DNA of 37,410 bases from ZC4RG35 sp036375695 (GTDB lineage: Bacteria; Actinomycetota; Acidimicrobiia; Spongiisociales; ZC4RG35). The notes below the pieces were generated by a model. The model did no database searches and was not told where the DNA came from. It was given only the letters and a program-made list of their open reading frames with translations. Position 1 is the first letter of the stretch. Each line of letters begins with the position of its first letter. The position numbers and the translations under genes are program-made. The DNA lies in assembly GCA_036375695.1 (NCBI GenBank), contig DASVBU010000045.1, positions 1-37,410 of the forward strand, read 5' to 3'. Shown here piece after piece: positions 15,790 through 23,093 of this stretch.

Positions 15790-15855
15790 GGTGGGAACCA
15801 CCCCCTACCCCCGACTTCGGCGGCGGTACCTTCCCCCGTCGCCGCGGCGACGGGG
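15790..15855. repeat. Dispersed two-module repeat, copy A (palindrome plus GC hairpin)
   Basis: Begins with GGTGGGAACCACC (15790-15802), continues through CCCCTACCCCCGACTTCGG and GCGGTACCTTCCCCC, and ends in a perfect 22-bp palindrome with CCCCGTCGCCG arms (15834-15855). The same order of elements recurs at 26385-26461. The hairpin ends one base from the TAG stop of the nucleoside hydrolase gene (minus strand). It may serve as that operon's terminator, but the shared flanking modules mark it as a mobile or recurrent intergenic element. Confidence 0.75.
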
Positions 15856-15856
15856 C

Positions 15857-16831
15857 CTATCCCAGCGGGGTGGTGAACGGGCGGGACGGCACGGTGGGGG
15901 TGGAGAAGACGTCGAGGATGTGCTGATAGAACCGCTCGCCGTCGGCCTTCTCCACGACCCGGGCGTTGGGCTCGAGACCGTGCACGCCCCACGACATCGC
16001 CGCATACCCGCGGGTCAGCGGCGAGTCGGCCTCGATTGCCACGTGGTACTCGCCCACTTTCAGCGCAATGTCCGGATGGAGGAGAAGCGACACCGCCAGC
16101 GAGTCCGGGTGCGTCGAACCGGGAATGCCGACCCGCTCGTCGAACTCGAGGGTGGCCTGGTTCACCCTGGTGAAGAACTTGCCCAGCGTGGTCCCCAGGG
16201 CGTCGATCCGCGCCAGCCGGTCCCTCGGGAACACGGCGTCGTTGAGGGTGAGCGGCGCCCACGGGACCACCGTGATCCGCCCGAACCCGGCCTCGAACAC
16301 CACCTTGGCCGCGTGCGGGTCGACATAGAAGTTGAACTCGGCGGCGGCCGTGATGTTCCCCCGCCCGTTGTTCGACCCGCCCATGATCACCAGTTCCTTG
16401 ACGTTGCGGACGAACGCCGGGTCCTTCACTGCCGCCATGGCGATGTTGGTCAGCGGCCCGATGGCCACGATCGATATCTCCCCGGGGCGCTCGCCGGTGA
16501 TCCGGATCAAGGCGTCCACGGCGTGCTCCTCTTCGGCGGAACAGCCGGAGAAGTCCATTTGAAGGCCACCCGTCCCCGTCCCGTGCACGTGCTCCGCCGA
16601 CACCCACGGCACCACCATCGGCTTGGTGCATCCGAGGTGGATCGGGACCTCGCCGAGACGACCGAGCGCGTTGAGGGTGAGGTGGGCGTTGCGCACCTGC
16701 TGCTCGAAGCCCACGTTCCCCACGACCATCGTGATCGCCCGCAGATCGGCCTCGGGGTCGATCATGCTCACGATGATGGCGATGCAGTCGTCCTGCGCCG
16801 TGTCGGTGTCGAGGATGAACGGGATCGGCAT
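15857..16831 (-). CDS. Inosine-uridine-type nucleoside hydrolase
   Basis: Hydrolyses nucleosides to base and ribose (or deoxyribose). The family's N-terminal metal motif DTDPGxDDAxA appears as DTDTAQDDCIA (Asp8, Asp10, Asp14, Asp15): the metal-binding Asp residues are kept, but PG is replaced by TA. The second conserved area, IVAIGPLTNIA, and MGGSNNGRGNITAAAEFNF (normal MGG...PAEFN) are present. A C-terminal HPDSLAV stands in for the usual HDPLA, keeping the His-Asp pair. Length 324 aa is typical. The start overlaps the deoC stop (TGATG) in an operon with deoC and a ribokinase-type kinase. A dispersed-repeat hairpin follows one base after the stop. Base preference cannot be told from the sequence. 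Confidence 0.88.
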   Translation of the reverse strand: MPIPFILDTDTAQDDCIAIIVSMIDPEADLRAITMVVGNVGFEQQVRNAHLTLNALGRLGEVPIHLGCTKPMVVPWVSAEHVHGTGTGGLQMDFSGCSAEEEHAVDALIRITGERPGEISIVAIGPLTNIAMAAVKDPAFVRNVKELVIMGGSNNGRGNITAAAEFNFYVDPHAAKVVFEAGFGRITVVPWAPLTLNDAVFPRDRLARIDALGTTLGKFFTRVNQATLEFDERVGIPGSTHPDSLAVSLLLHPDIALKVGEYHVAIEADSPLTRGYAAMSWGVHGLEPNARVVEKADGERFYQHILDVFSTPTVPSRPFTTPLG

Positions 16832-17526
16832 CAGTAACTCTCCGTTTCGTCGGTTGCCGTGTCGGTGACGATGGCGATGCCGGCGCTGGTCCCCACCAGC
16901 GCCGCACCGGCCTCCAGCAGCTCCACCACCTGCCGGCGGGTCTTGATCCCCCCGGAGGCCTTCACCTTGACCCCCTCAGGGGCCCGCTCCACCAGGTAGC
17001 GGATCGACTCCGGCGAGGCGGTCTCGATGGCGCCGCTGCTGGCGTTCTTCAGATAGGCGGCGCCGGCCTCCACCGACAGCTCGACCGCCGACCGCCTCTC
17101 GTCCTCGGTGAGCAGCGGCAGTTCGAGCATGACCTTGATCGGCACCCCTGCGGCCCGCACGACCCCCGCGATGTCCTCTTTGAATCCGTCGTAGTCACCA
17201 CTCTTGAGCCATCCGATCTGCACCCCGATGTCGATCTCCTGGGCCCCGAGCCGGACCAGTTCCTCCGCCTCGGCCGCCTTCCCGGCGCTGGTCATCACCC
17301 CCACGGTCGGGAAATCGAGTGCGGAGGCCACCTTGATGCCCGTGCCCTCGAGGATGCCGGCGGTCAGCTCGACCCAGGAGCCGGCGACCATGGCGGCGTC
17401 GAACCCGTATTCGATCGCCTGGCGGGCGTGCTCCTCCGCCTGCTCCCGGGTGGTGCCGGCCGCGATCAGGGTGTGCTGGATGTACGGGGCGAGGTCCCGC
17501 GGGCTCGAGGAGCGGAAATCGGTCAT
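16831..17526 (-). CDS. deoC: Deoxyribose-phosphate aldolase
   Basis: Class I aldolase that splits 2-deoxyribose-5-phosphate into acetaldehyde and glyceraldehyde-3-phosphate. The Schiff-base Lys is residue 160 in AAYLKNASSG (the usual VKTSTG is varied). The relay Lys is residue 189 in VKVKASGGIKT, and Asp99 lies in EIDIGVQIGWLKSG. At 231 aa it has normal length. The start overlaps the upstream kinase stop (ATGA) and the stop overlaps the nucleoside hydrolase start (TGATG), so the three genes are translated as a coupled unit for nucleoside sugar catabolism. Confidence 0.93.
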   Translation of the reverse strand: MTDFRSSSPRDLAPYIQHTLIAAGTTREQAEEHARQAIEYGFDAAMVAGSWVELTAGILEGTGIKVASALDFPTVGVMTSAGKAAEAEELVRLGAQEIDIGVQIGWLKSGDYDGFKEDIAGVVRAAGVPIKVMLELPLLTEDERRSAVELSVEAGAAYLKNASSGAIETASPESIRYLVERAPEGVKVKASGGIKTRRQVVELLEAGAALVGTSAGIAIVTDTATDETESY

Positions 17527-18440
17527 GGGGACAGGAGCTCCTCGATGTCGGTACGTCTCGCCAGGGCGGGGATCACCTCGGCGATGGACACCGCATGCGC
17601 ACCGGCGGCGGCCGCGAATCGCACCGCGTCGTCGACGGTTCTCCCTTCCGCCAGGGCCACGGACAGGGCCGCCGTGAAAGCGTCCCCGGCTCCCGTGGTG
17701 TCGACGATCGCCGGCGCGGGCACCGCCGGGATCGACCGGACACCGTCGTCGTCGGACACGAGGGCGCCATCGCCGCCCAGGGTCACCACCACCGTCCCGA
17801 CCCCGCGCCCCCGGAGCTCCGACGCCAGATTCTCCGGTGCCTCCCCGCTGTCGGGGTCGTGTCCGAGCAGGATCGCTGCCTCGGTCCGGTTTGGTGTCAG
17901 GAAGTCGATGTGACTCCAGGCGTCGTCGGGCAAGGGCTGGGCCGGCGCCGGGTTGAGCAGGGTCCTGGTTCCCTCCTCGGAGGCGGCTCTGAGGGCGGCG
18001 AGCACCGTGGGGAGCGGGATCTCCATCGAGACCACGGCGATGTCGGCCGCGGCCATCTCGGTCCGGAAGCCTTCCACGTGCTCAGGGGTGAGATGATCGA
18101 GGGCGCCGGTGGCGATGATGATGCGGTTCTCCCCCGACGGCTCGACCAGGATCACCCCGACCATCGTCGCCGCGCCGGGGATCGTCACCACCTTGCCGGC
18201 GTCGACACCTTCGTCCTCCCACAGCGTGTGGGCGTCCCGCCCCATGGCGTCGTCGCCCACCGCGGTCAGGAAGGTGACGTCGGCCCCGAGCCTCGCCGCC
18301 CCGACCGCCTGATTGGATCCCTTCCCACCGTGACCCGAGGAGAAGACACCACCCGCCAGGGTCTCCCCGGCCACCGGGATTCTGTCGAGACGCATGGTGA
18401 GACCGACGCCGTAGCTGCCGACAACCGCGATCCTGGGCAC
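17523..18440 (-). CDS. rbsK: PfkB-family sugar kinase, ribokinase or deoxyribokinase
   Basis: Phosphorylates a free pentose at C5. From GTG at 18440 it is 305 aa, the ribokinase length. The substrate motif GGKGSNQAVGAARLG follows the N-terminal strand PRIAVVGSYGVGLTMRLDRIP, and the C-terminal catalytic/anion-hole motif is DTTGAGDAFTAAL. GTG 18440 is chosen because a TACAGT -10 ends 8 nt upstream; longer in-frame starts would run into the divergent nitroreductase promoter and add residues outside the domain. It leads an operon with deoC and nucleoside hydrolase. Since hydrolase products are free sugars and deoC uses deoxyribose-5-phosphate, deoxyribose may be a physiological substrate (inference). 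Confidence 0.9.
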   Translation of the reverse strand: MPRIAVVGSYGVGLTMRLDRIPVAGETLAGGVFSSGHGGKGSNQAVGAARLGADVTFLTAVGDDAMGRDAHTLWEDEGVDAGKVVTIPGAATMVGVILVEPSGENRIIIATGALDHLTPEHVEGFRTEMAAADIAVVSMEIPLPTVLAALRAASEEGTRTLLNPAPAQPLPDDAWSHIDFLTPNRTEAAILLGHDPDSGEAPENLASELRGRGVGTVVVTLGGDGALVSDDDGVRSIPAVPAPAIVDTTGAGDAFTAALSVALAEGRTVDDAVRFAAAAGAHAVSIAEVIPALARRTDIEELLSP

Positions 18441-18448
18441 GGGGCCGG

Positions 18449-18454
18449 ACTGTA
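18449..18454 (-). promoter_or_regulatory. -10 hexamer (TACAGT) for the rbsK-deoC-nucleoside hydrolase operon
   Basis: On the minus strand TACAGT ends 8 nt before the GTG at 18440. It lies within a 38-nt divergent intergenic gap shared with the nitroreductase promoter, so the two promoters overlap and may compete. Confidence 0.5.
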
Positions 18455-18465
18455 GACGTCCCACG

Positions 18466-18471
18466 TACACT
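18466..18471 (+). promoter_or_regulatory. -10 hexamer (TACACT) for the nitroreductase gene
   Basis: TACACT ends 7 nt before the ATG at 18479, with no Shine-Dalgarno between. The opposite-strand -10 is 11 nt away. Confidence 0.5.
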
Positions 18472-18478
18472 CGCCGCC

Positions 18479-18994
18479 ATGGAGACCTGGGACGCAATCA
18501 GGGCACGCCGGAACGTCAGGGAATTCGACCCGTCACCGGTGTCGAGGGAGGATCTAGACCGGATCCTGGAAGCGGGACGGCGGGCCCCATCGGCGAGCAA
18601 CGAGCAGCCGTGGGACTTCGTCGTGGTCACCGAACGGGAACGGCTCCAGCAACTGGCCGGAGTGTGGCGGGGCGCCTGGCACATCGCCGGAGCAGCAGCG
18701 GCGATCGCATTCGTCACACCCATGAAGGAGACGGAGAGACACCGGGAGCTCGTTTGGTTCGATCTCGGTCACGCCGTGATGGCGATGATGGTGATGGCCG
18801 CCGACCTCGGGCTGGGAACCGGCCACGCCGCCGTCGAGAACCAGGACCTGGCCCGTGAGCTCCTCGGATTCCCGGAGGGGCGGCAGTGCGCCATGATCCT
18901 CTCGGTGGGCAGGCCCGCAGACCGACCGATCAAGCCGATCATGAAGCCCAACCGGCGGCCCTTCGACGAAGTCGTCCACCGGGAACACTGGTGA
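18479..18994 (+). CDS. Nitroreductase-family FMN oxidoreductase
   Basis: FMN-dependent NAD(P)H oxidoreductase fold, 171 aa. The N-terminal FMN-phosphate motif is IRARRNVREFDPSPVSREDL (residues 7-26). RRAPSASNEQPWDFVVVT follows, then the dimer/FMN helix FDLGHAVMAMMVMAADLGLGTGH, and the C-terminal ILSVGRPADRP. It is transcribed divergently from the nucleoside operon from overlapping promoters. Its stop is immediately adjacent to the stop of the convergent GNAT gene. Members act on nitro-compounds, flavins or enones; the substrate here is not evident. Confidence 0.88.
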   Translation: METWDAIRARRNVREFDPSPVSREDLDRILEAGRRAPSASNEQPWDFVVVTERERLQQLAGVWRGAWHIAGAAAAIAFVTPMKETERHRELVWFDLGHAVMAMMVMAADLGLGTGHAAVENQDLARELLGFPEGRQCAMILSVGRPADRPIKPIMKPNRRPFDEVVHREHW

Positions 18995-19468
18995 TCAGAG
19001 ACGCTTCTCGAACCAGTGGTGGGCGTAGGGCTCGTCGTTGAAGGGCTCGACCTCGACGAATCCCGCCGAGCGATAGAGACCGATGGCCTCGGAGAGGGCC
19101 CGATTGGTCTCCAGTCTCAGGATCTCGATCCCGCGGTCACGGGCCAGCCTCTCCAGGTCGGCGAGGAGACGTCTCCCCAGGCCCAGGCCCCGTGCGTCGG
19201 GTGAGACCCACATCCGCTTGACCATCCCCGAGGCGTCCGCCTCCCACTTGATCCCGGCGCAGCCGACCGGCGCCCCGTCGCGGTAGGCGATGAGGAACGC
19301 CCCCTTTGGCGTGGAGAAGACCGCGGCATGGGGGTCGAGGCTGGAGCCCGGGTCGAAGCCGGTCTCGAACCGCTCGTCGATCTCGGCGTAGTAGGACGTC
19401 AGGCAGAACCGGGCGTCCTCGCCGTTGGGGTCGACGATCCTGATCTCGACGTCTGCGTGCCCCGTCAT
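18995..19468 (-). CDS. GNAT-family N-acetyltransferase
   Basis: Acetyl-CoA-dependent acetyltransferase of 157 aa. The acetyl-CoA motif A is visible as KRMWVSPDARGLGLGRRLLA (R-x-x-G-x-G type), preceded by the beta strand DGAPVGCAGIKW and followed by LRLETNRALSEAIGLYRSAGF. It starts 9 nt after the stop of the ABC-2 permease gene, so it is probably the last gene of that exporter operon, with a weak Shine-Dalgarno (AGGAAG). A drug-modifying role beside an exporter is possible, but the family is broad and the substrate is unknown. Confidence 0.88.
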   Translation of the reverse strand: MTGHADVEIRIVDPNGEDARFCLTSYYAEIDERFETGFDPGSSLDPHAAVFSTPKGAFLIAYRDGAPVGCAGIKWEADASGMVKRMWVSPDARGLGLGRRLLADLERLARDRGIEILRLETNRALSEAIGLYRSAGFVEVEPFNDEPYAHHWFEKRL

Positions 19469-19477
19469 GGGGACTTT

Positions 19478-20290
19478 CTACTTCCTGAGCAGCCCGTCGA
19501 GACGACGGGAGGCGACGGTGGCGCCGATCAGGCCCATCACCACCAGGAACGCGACATGGCCCACGAGGCTGAGGTCGAAGATCCCCAGCGTCAGGGAGCG
19601 GAGCAGCTCCGTCCCGTGATACAGAGGCGAGAACATCACCGCGATCTGGAGGGCGGGCGGATAGACGTCGATCGGGTAGAAGGTCGCCGAGAACAGGAAC
19701 AGCGGCATCGTCGCCAGCGACACCAGGTCGAAGTCCTGCCAGGAACGCATGAAGGTGCAAGCGGCCAGCCCCACCGACCCGAACGCGAAGCCGATGAGGA
19801 CGGCGCCCGGGATCACGAGCAGCGACCACCACGACGACTCGACCAGGCCCATCACCGCCATCACCGCCAGGAAGACCGAGGTGTAGAGGGACCCCCGGAA
19901 CAGCGCCCAGCCGATCTCGCCCACCGCGATGTCCATCGGCTGCATCGGCGTGGTGAGGATGCCCTGGTAGACGTTGCCGAACTTCAGCTTGAAGAAGATG
20001 TTGAAGGTGGTCTCCATGACGGCGCCGTTCATGGCGGAGGTGGCCATCAGCGCCGGGGCCACGAAGGCGGTGTAGGAGACCACGTGGCCCCCGGGGAGGG
20101 TGATGTCGCCGACCAGCGCGCCGATGCCGACTCCGATGGAGAGCAGGTAGAAGACCGGCTCGAAGAACCCGGAGAAGATCACCTTCCAGATGCGGCGATA
20201 GACCAGGTAGTTCCGCTCCCAGATGCGCTGGGCGCGCAGCTCGGTCATCCTCCCCGACGGGGTGATCCTGGTCGGTGCCGACACGCTCAC
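19478..20290 (-). CDS. ABC-2-type transporter permease (DrrB/NodJ-like), second subunit
   Basis: Membrane subunit of an ABC-2 exporter, about six TM segments, 270 aa. The start GTG at 20290 overlaps the preceding permease stop as GTGA; ATG at 20248 (MTELRAQR) is an alternative. The typical N-terminus RIWERNYLVYRRIWKVIFSG is followed by FFEPVFYLLSIGVGIGALVG. The conserved periplasmic turn FSATFYPIDVYPPALQ and SPLYHGTELLRSL match the DrrB/NodJ family. It is a paralogue of the neighbouring permease (shared PVFYL/PVFFL, FSATFYP/FSGTFFP and HGTELLR/HGVELVR motifs), so the exporter is likely a heterodimer. Confidence 0.9.
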   Translation of the reverse strand: MSVSAPTRITPSGRMTELRAQRIWERNYLVYRRIWKVIFSGFFEPVFYLLSIGVGIGALVGDITLPGGHVVSYTAFVAPALMATSAMNGAVMETTFNIFFKLKFGNVYQGILTTPMQPMDIAVGEIGWALFRGSLYTSVFLAVMAVMGLVESSWWSLLVIPGAVLIGFAFGSVGLAACTFMRSWQDFDLVSLATMPLFLFSATFYPIDVYPPALQIAVMFSPLYHGTELLRSLTLGIFDLSLVGHVAFLVVMGLIGATVASRRLDGLLRK

Positions 20291-21075
20291 GGGCGGAGTC
20301 TCCGGTCGAGTATCCGGGCGGCCAGGATGAGACCGACCGCGGTCATGACGGTCAGGTAGGCGAAGTGAACCCACAAGGGGATCGTCGTGACCAGGTCGCC
20401 ACCGATCCCGGGCAGCGCGATCTTGCGCACCAGCTCCACACCATGGAAGAGCGGCGTGACGTAGGCGATCCACTGGAAGAACTCGGGCAGGTTGGTCAGC
20501 GGGAAGAAGGTCCCGGAGAAGAGGAAGAGCGGTGTGATGGCGAACCGGAACAGGGTGGTGAGGCTGGTCGAGTCCTCCTGGGTCGCCGTGAACGCGGTGA
20601 TCGCGGTCTGAAAGGCGATCCCGGTGAGCACGGCGGGCGGGATGGCCATGAGGGCCGTGGAGAAGTCGAGTGCCCCGAACAGCCCGGCGATCACGGTGAA
20701 CACGGAGAGGACGAACGCGAGGCGGATCACCCCCCAGACCATCCGGCCGATCACGATGTCTGCCGGGTTCATCGGGGTGGTGATCACGGCGAAGAACTCC
20801 TTGCGCCATTTGATCCCGGCCATGACGGGAAACGCCCCGTCACTGGCGCCCGCCTGCATCGCGTTCGCCGCCATCAGACCCGTGGCCACGAAGGTGAGAT
20901 AGGGCACGCTGAGGTTGGTCTGGCCGCGATCGACCAGTGCCCCGAGCCCCAGGCCCATGGCGGCGAGGAAGAAGACCGGGTTGACGAAGCTGGAGATCAC
21001 GGTGCCGCGCCAGGTGCGGCGATAGGCGATCAGCTCCGCCTCGACCGTGTGCCTGGCGCGGGTGAGGACGGTCAT
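20287..21075 (-). CDS. ABC-2-type transporter permease (DrrB/NodJ-like), first subunit
   Basis: 262 aa with about six TM helices. The N-terminus LIAYRRTWRGTVISSFVNPV leads into TM1; the conserved FLFSGTFFPLTNLPEFFQWI and TPLFHGVELVRKIALPG mark the ABC2_membrane family. TTPMNPADIVIGRMVWG is the coupling-helix region and resembles TTPMQPMDIAVGEIGWA of the sister permease. It begins at ATG 21075, overlapping the ATPase stop by one base (TGATG). Substrate unknown; family members export drugs, glycans or lipids. Confidence 0.9.
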   Translation of the reverse strand: MTVLTRARHTVEAELIAYRRTWRGTVISSFVNPVFFLAAMGLGLGALVDRGQTNLSVPYLTFVATGLMAANAMQAGASDGAFPVMAGIKWRKEFFAVITTPMNPADIVIGRMVWGVIRLAFVLSVFTVIAGLFGALDFSTALMAIPPAVLTGIAFQTAITAFTATQEDSTSLTTLFRFAITPLFLFSGTFFPLTNLPEFFQWIAYVTPLFHGVELVRKIALPGIGGDLVTTIPLWVHFAYLTVMTAVGLILAARILDRRLRP

Positions 21076-22001
21076 CAGTCGATCAGCCTTCGACCCGTGA
21101 GCTTGAGGAACACGTCCTCGAGGGTGGACCGGCGCACCAGCACCTGCTCGGGATTGATGTCACGTGCGTGGAGGGCCCGCTGCGTCTCGTCGGCGTCATC
21201 GGTGTAGAGGAGCACGCGGTCGGCCAGCACCTCGGAGCTGTCGGCGAGACCGTCGAGGCGGAGGATGGCATCGTCCTGCTCGCCCTCCTGGAACCGGAGC
21301 TCGATCACCTCACGCGTCGAGTAGCGACGGATCAGCTCGGCCGGTGATCCCTCGGCGGCGATCTTCCCCTGGTCCATGACCACCAGGCGGTCGCAGAGCT
21401 GCTCTGCCTCGTCCATGTAGTGGGTGGTGATGATCAGCGTGACGCCCTGCCGCTTCAGCCGGTAGAGACGGTCCCACAGGAGGTGCCGCGCCTGGGGGTC
21501 GAGACCGGTCGTCGGCTCGTCGAGGATCACCAGGTCGGGGTCGTTGATCAGCGCCCGGGCGATGGTGAGCCGTCGCTTCATCCCCCCGGACAACGCCTCC
21601 ACCTGGTTCTTGCGACGATCGCCGAGCTGGGCGAAGTCGAGGAGCTCGTCGATCCGCTCCCGGATCGTGGCCCGGGGCATGTCGTGATACCGGCCGTAGA
21701 CGTAGAGGTTCTCGGCGACGGTCAACTCCAGGTCGAGGTTGTCCTCCTGGGGGACGACGCCGATGCGTCTCCGGATCTCCCGGCCCTGGGTGGCAGGGTC
21801 CATCCCGAACACGGTGAGCTTGCCGTCCGTGACCGGGCTCACCGTGGAGATCATCCGCATGGTCGACGTCTTCCCGGCTCCGTTGGGACCGAGGAACCCG
21901 AAGGCCTCGCCCTTGCGAATGTCGAAGTCGATCGCGTCGACGGCGGTGAAGGATCCGAAGGTCTTGGTGAGGCCCCGGGCCTCGACGAGGTTCTCAGGCA
22001 T
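21075..22001 (-). CDS. ABC-2-type exporter ATP-binding protein (DrrA/NodI-like)
   Basis: 308 aa from ATG 22001. Walker A is GPNGAGKT (38-45), the Q-loop region IGVVPQEDNLD, signature ALSGGMKRRL, Walker B LVILDEPTTGLD and the switch His in LIITTHYMDEAEQL. A C-terminal DrrA-type domain (about 215-308) ends LEDVFLKLTGRRL. A longer in-frame start at 22034 exists, but the chosen ATG begins at the domain and has a TACCTT -10 10 nt upstream. It heads an operon of ATPase, two permeases and a GNAT enzyme with one-base or four-base overlaps. Confidence 0.93.
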   Translation of the reverse strand: MPENLVEARGLTKTFGSFTAVDAIDFDIRKGEAFGFLGPNGAGKTSTMRMISTVSPVTDGKLTVFGMDPATQGREIRRRIGVVPQEDNLDLELTVAENLYVYGRYHDMPRATIRERIDELLDFAQLGDRRKNQVEALSGGMKRRLTIARALINDPDLVILDEPTTGLDPQARHLLWDRLYRLKRQGVTLIITTHYMDEAEQLCDRLVVMDQGKIAAEGSPAELIRRYSTREVIELRFQEGEQDDAILRLDGLADSSEVLADRVLLYTDDADETQRALHARDINPEQVLVRRSTLEDVFLKLTGRRLID

Positions 22002-22011
22002 GCAACGAGTC

Positions 22012-22017
22012 AAGGTA
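22012..22017 (-). promoter_or_regulatory. -10 hexamer (TACCTT) for the ABC-2 exporter operon
   Basis: On the minus strand TACCTT ends 10 nt before the ATPase ATG (22001). No Shine-Dalgarno is visible in the gap. Confidence 0.4.
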
Positions 22018-22066
22018 CCAGTGCACCCTGACAATCCCGCCCGGATTACCTGGCGTCGCCTGAAGG

Positions 22067-22561
22067 TCAGGTCTGGTCGTATCGGACGACCTGGGACCGG
22101 TCCTTTCGGCCCCCGTACTTCCGGGGTGCGGCGCCCGGCGCCGGGTAGCCGAAGGCGACCGCGTAGCGCGCCTCCTGGTCGGCCGACAAGCCCAGGAACT
22201 GGCGGGCTTCGGCCGACCGGTGCAGGGTGATCGGGCAGCTGGCGACACCCACCGCCTTGGCGGCAAGCATCATGTTCTGGGCGGCCCGACCCAGGTCGAA
22301 GTCGTGCCCACCCGGCTCCCTGACCAGCACGACCGTGGCAGCCGAATCACGCACCGGCTGGGTGAAGTCACCGCATTCGGCCAGACCCTGGAGCCTGTCC
22401 GGATCGGTGACCACCACGAATGACCAGTCCTGACGGTTCTTGGAGCTTCCCGTCCATCTGGCCGCTTCGAGGATGGCATCGAGGTCCTCCTGGGAAAGGG
22501 GGCGCTTCTCGTAGTCCCGGATGGCGCGAAGAGAGAGGATCTGCTCGTAGACGTCTGCCAT
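22067..22561 (-). CDS. Nitroreductase-family FMN oxidoreductase (second paralogue)
   Basis: 164-aa FMN-binding fold. The FMN-phosphate motif is LRAIRDYEKRPLSQEDLDAI, followed by ARWTGSSKNRQDWSFVVVT, GRAAQNMMLAAKAVGVASCP and the C-terminal VAFGYPAPGAAPRKYGGRKD, where KYGGRK is a common feature of the subgroup related to TM1586-like nitroreductases. It is distinct from the nitroreductase at 18479. A TAACCT -10 ends 6 nt before the ATG, so it is probably transcribed on its own and leaderless. Substrate unknown. Confidence 0.87.
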   Translation of the reverse strand: MADVYEQILSLRAIRDYEKRPLSQEDLDAILEAARWTGSSKNRQDWSFVVVTDPDRLQGLAECGDFTQPVRDSAATVVLVREPGGHDFDLGRAAQNMMLAAKAVGVASCPITLHRSAEARQFLGLSADQEARYAVAFGYPAPGAAPRKYGGRKDRSQVVRYDQT

Positions 22562-22567
22562 GGTCCG

Positions 22568-22573
22568 AGGTTA
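22568..22573 (-). promoter_or_regulatory. -10 hexamer (TAACCT) for the second nitroreductase
   Basis: On the minus strand TAACCT ends 6 nt before the ATG at 22561, inside the 20-nt gap that follows the thioesterase stop. Confidence 0.5.
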
Positions 22574-22581
22574 GAGCCGGC

Positions 22582-23013
22582 TCAACCGCGCGGGTACAGG
22601 AGGAGTTGGGTACAGCGGAACAGGGCCAGGGTCTTGGCCGTGACCTCGTCCTTCACCTCGACGTCCCAGAGCTGGGTGGTACGACCACCGTGCACCATTC
22701 GGCCCTCCGTCGTCATCGAACCCTCGAGCAAGGTGGACAGGAAGTTGGTCTTCAGCTCGATGGTCGTGAATCCCGTCGCCCCTTCCGGCAGGTTGGCGAC
22801 GCAGCCGAACCCTGCCGTCGTGTCGGCCAGCGCCACCACGGCGCCCGCATGCAGGTATCCGTTGGGGGCGAGATGGTCCTGGCGGATGTCGGCGCGCAGG
22901 GCGGCACGGCCCGGCCCGAGCTCGACGATCTCGAAGCCCATCGCACCGGGGAGCATGTCCCGACCCGACTCGGTGAGGGCGGCCGCGACCGTGGAGAAGT
23001 GTTCTGTGTCCAT
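22582..23013 (-). CDS. Hotdog-fold thioesterase, PaaI/YdiI-like
   Basis: Acyl-CoA thioesterase fold, 143 aa from ATG 23013. Core motif: DHLAPNGYLHAGAVVALADTTAGFG (central helix with the usual HGG replaced by HAG, plus the ALADT acid region). TTIELKTNFLS and MVHGGRTTQLWDVEVKDE follow. A longer GTG start at 23034 is possible, but the -10 TACCGT at 23024-23029 would then lie inside the gene, so 23013 is preferred. It is divergent from the purine nucleoside phosphorylase. A second hotdog protein of the same general type lies at 28479. Confidence 0.87.
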   Translation of the reverse strand: MDTEHFSTVAAALTESGRDMLPGAMGFEIVELGPGRAALRADIRQDHLAPNGYLHAGAVVALADTTAGFGCVANLPEGATGFTTIELKTNFLSTLLEGSMTTEGRMVHGGRTTQLWDVEVKDEVTAKTLALFRCTQLLLYPRG

Positions 23014-23023
23014 CAGGGCGGCA

Positions 23024-23029
23024 ACGGTA
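23024..23029 (-). promoter_or_regulatory. -10 hexamer (TACCGT) for the thioesterase gene
   Basis: On the minus strand TACCGT ends 10 nt before ATG 23013. It decides between this start and an upstream GTG. On the other strand, GATAAC/TAACTT around 23059-23066 could be the -10 for the phosphorylase operon. Confidence 0.35.
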
Positions 23030-23093
23030 CCCACCGTGCCGGACCCGCCGTCCGATCGGATAACTTGGGGCGGTCACGACAAGGAGAAGCTGA

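Noticed and set aside
22582..23034. Longer thioesterase starting at GTG 23034
   Set aside because: The -10-like TACCGT would lie inside the gene and the added residues do not match the hotdog N-terminus; ATG 23013 is preferred.
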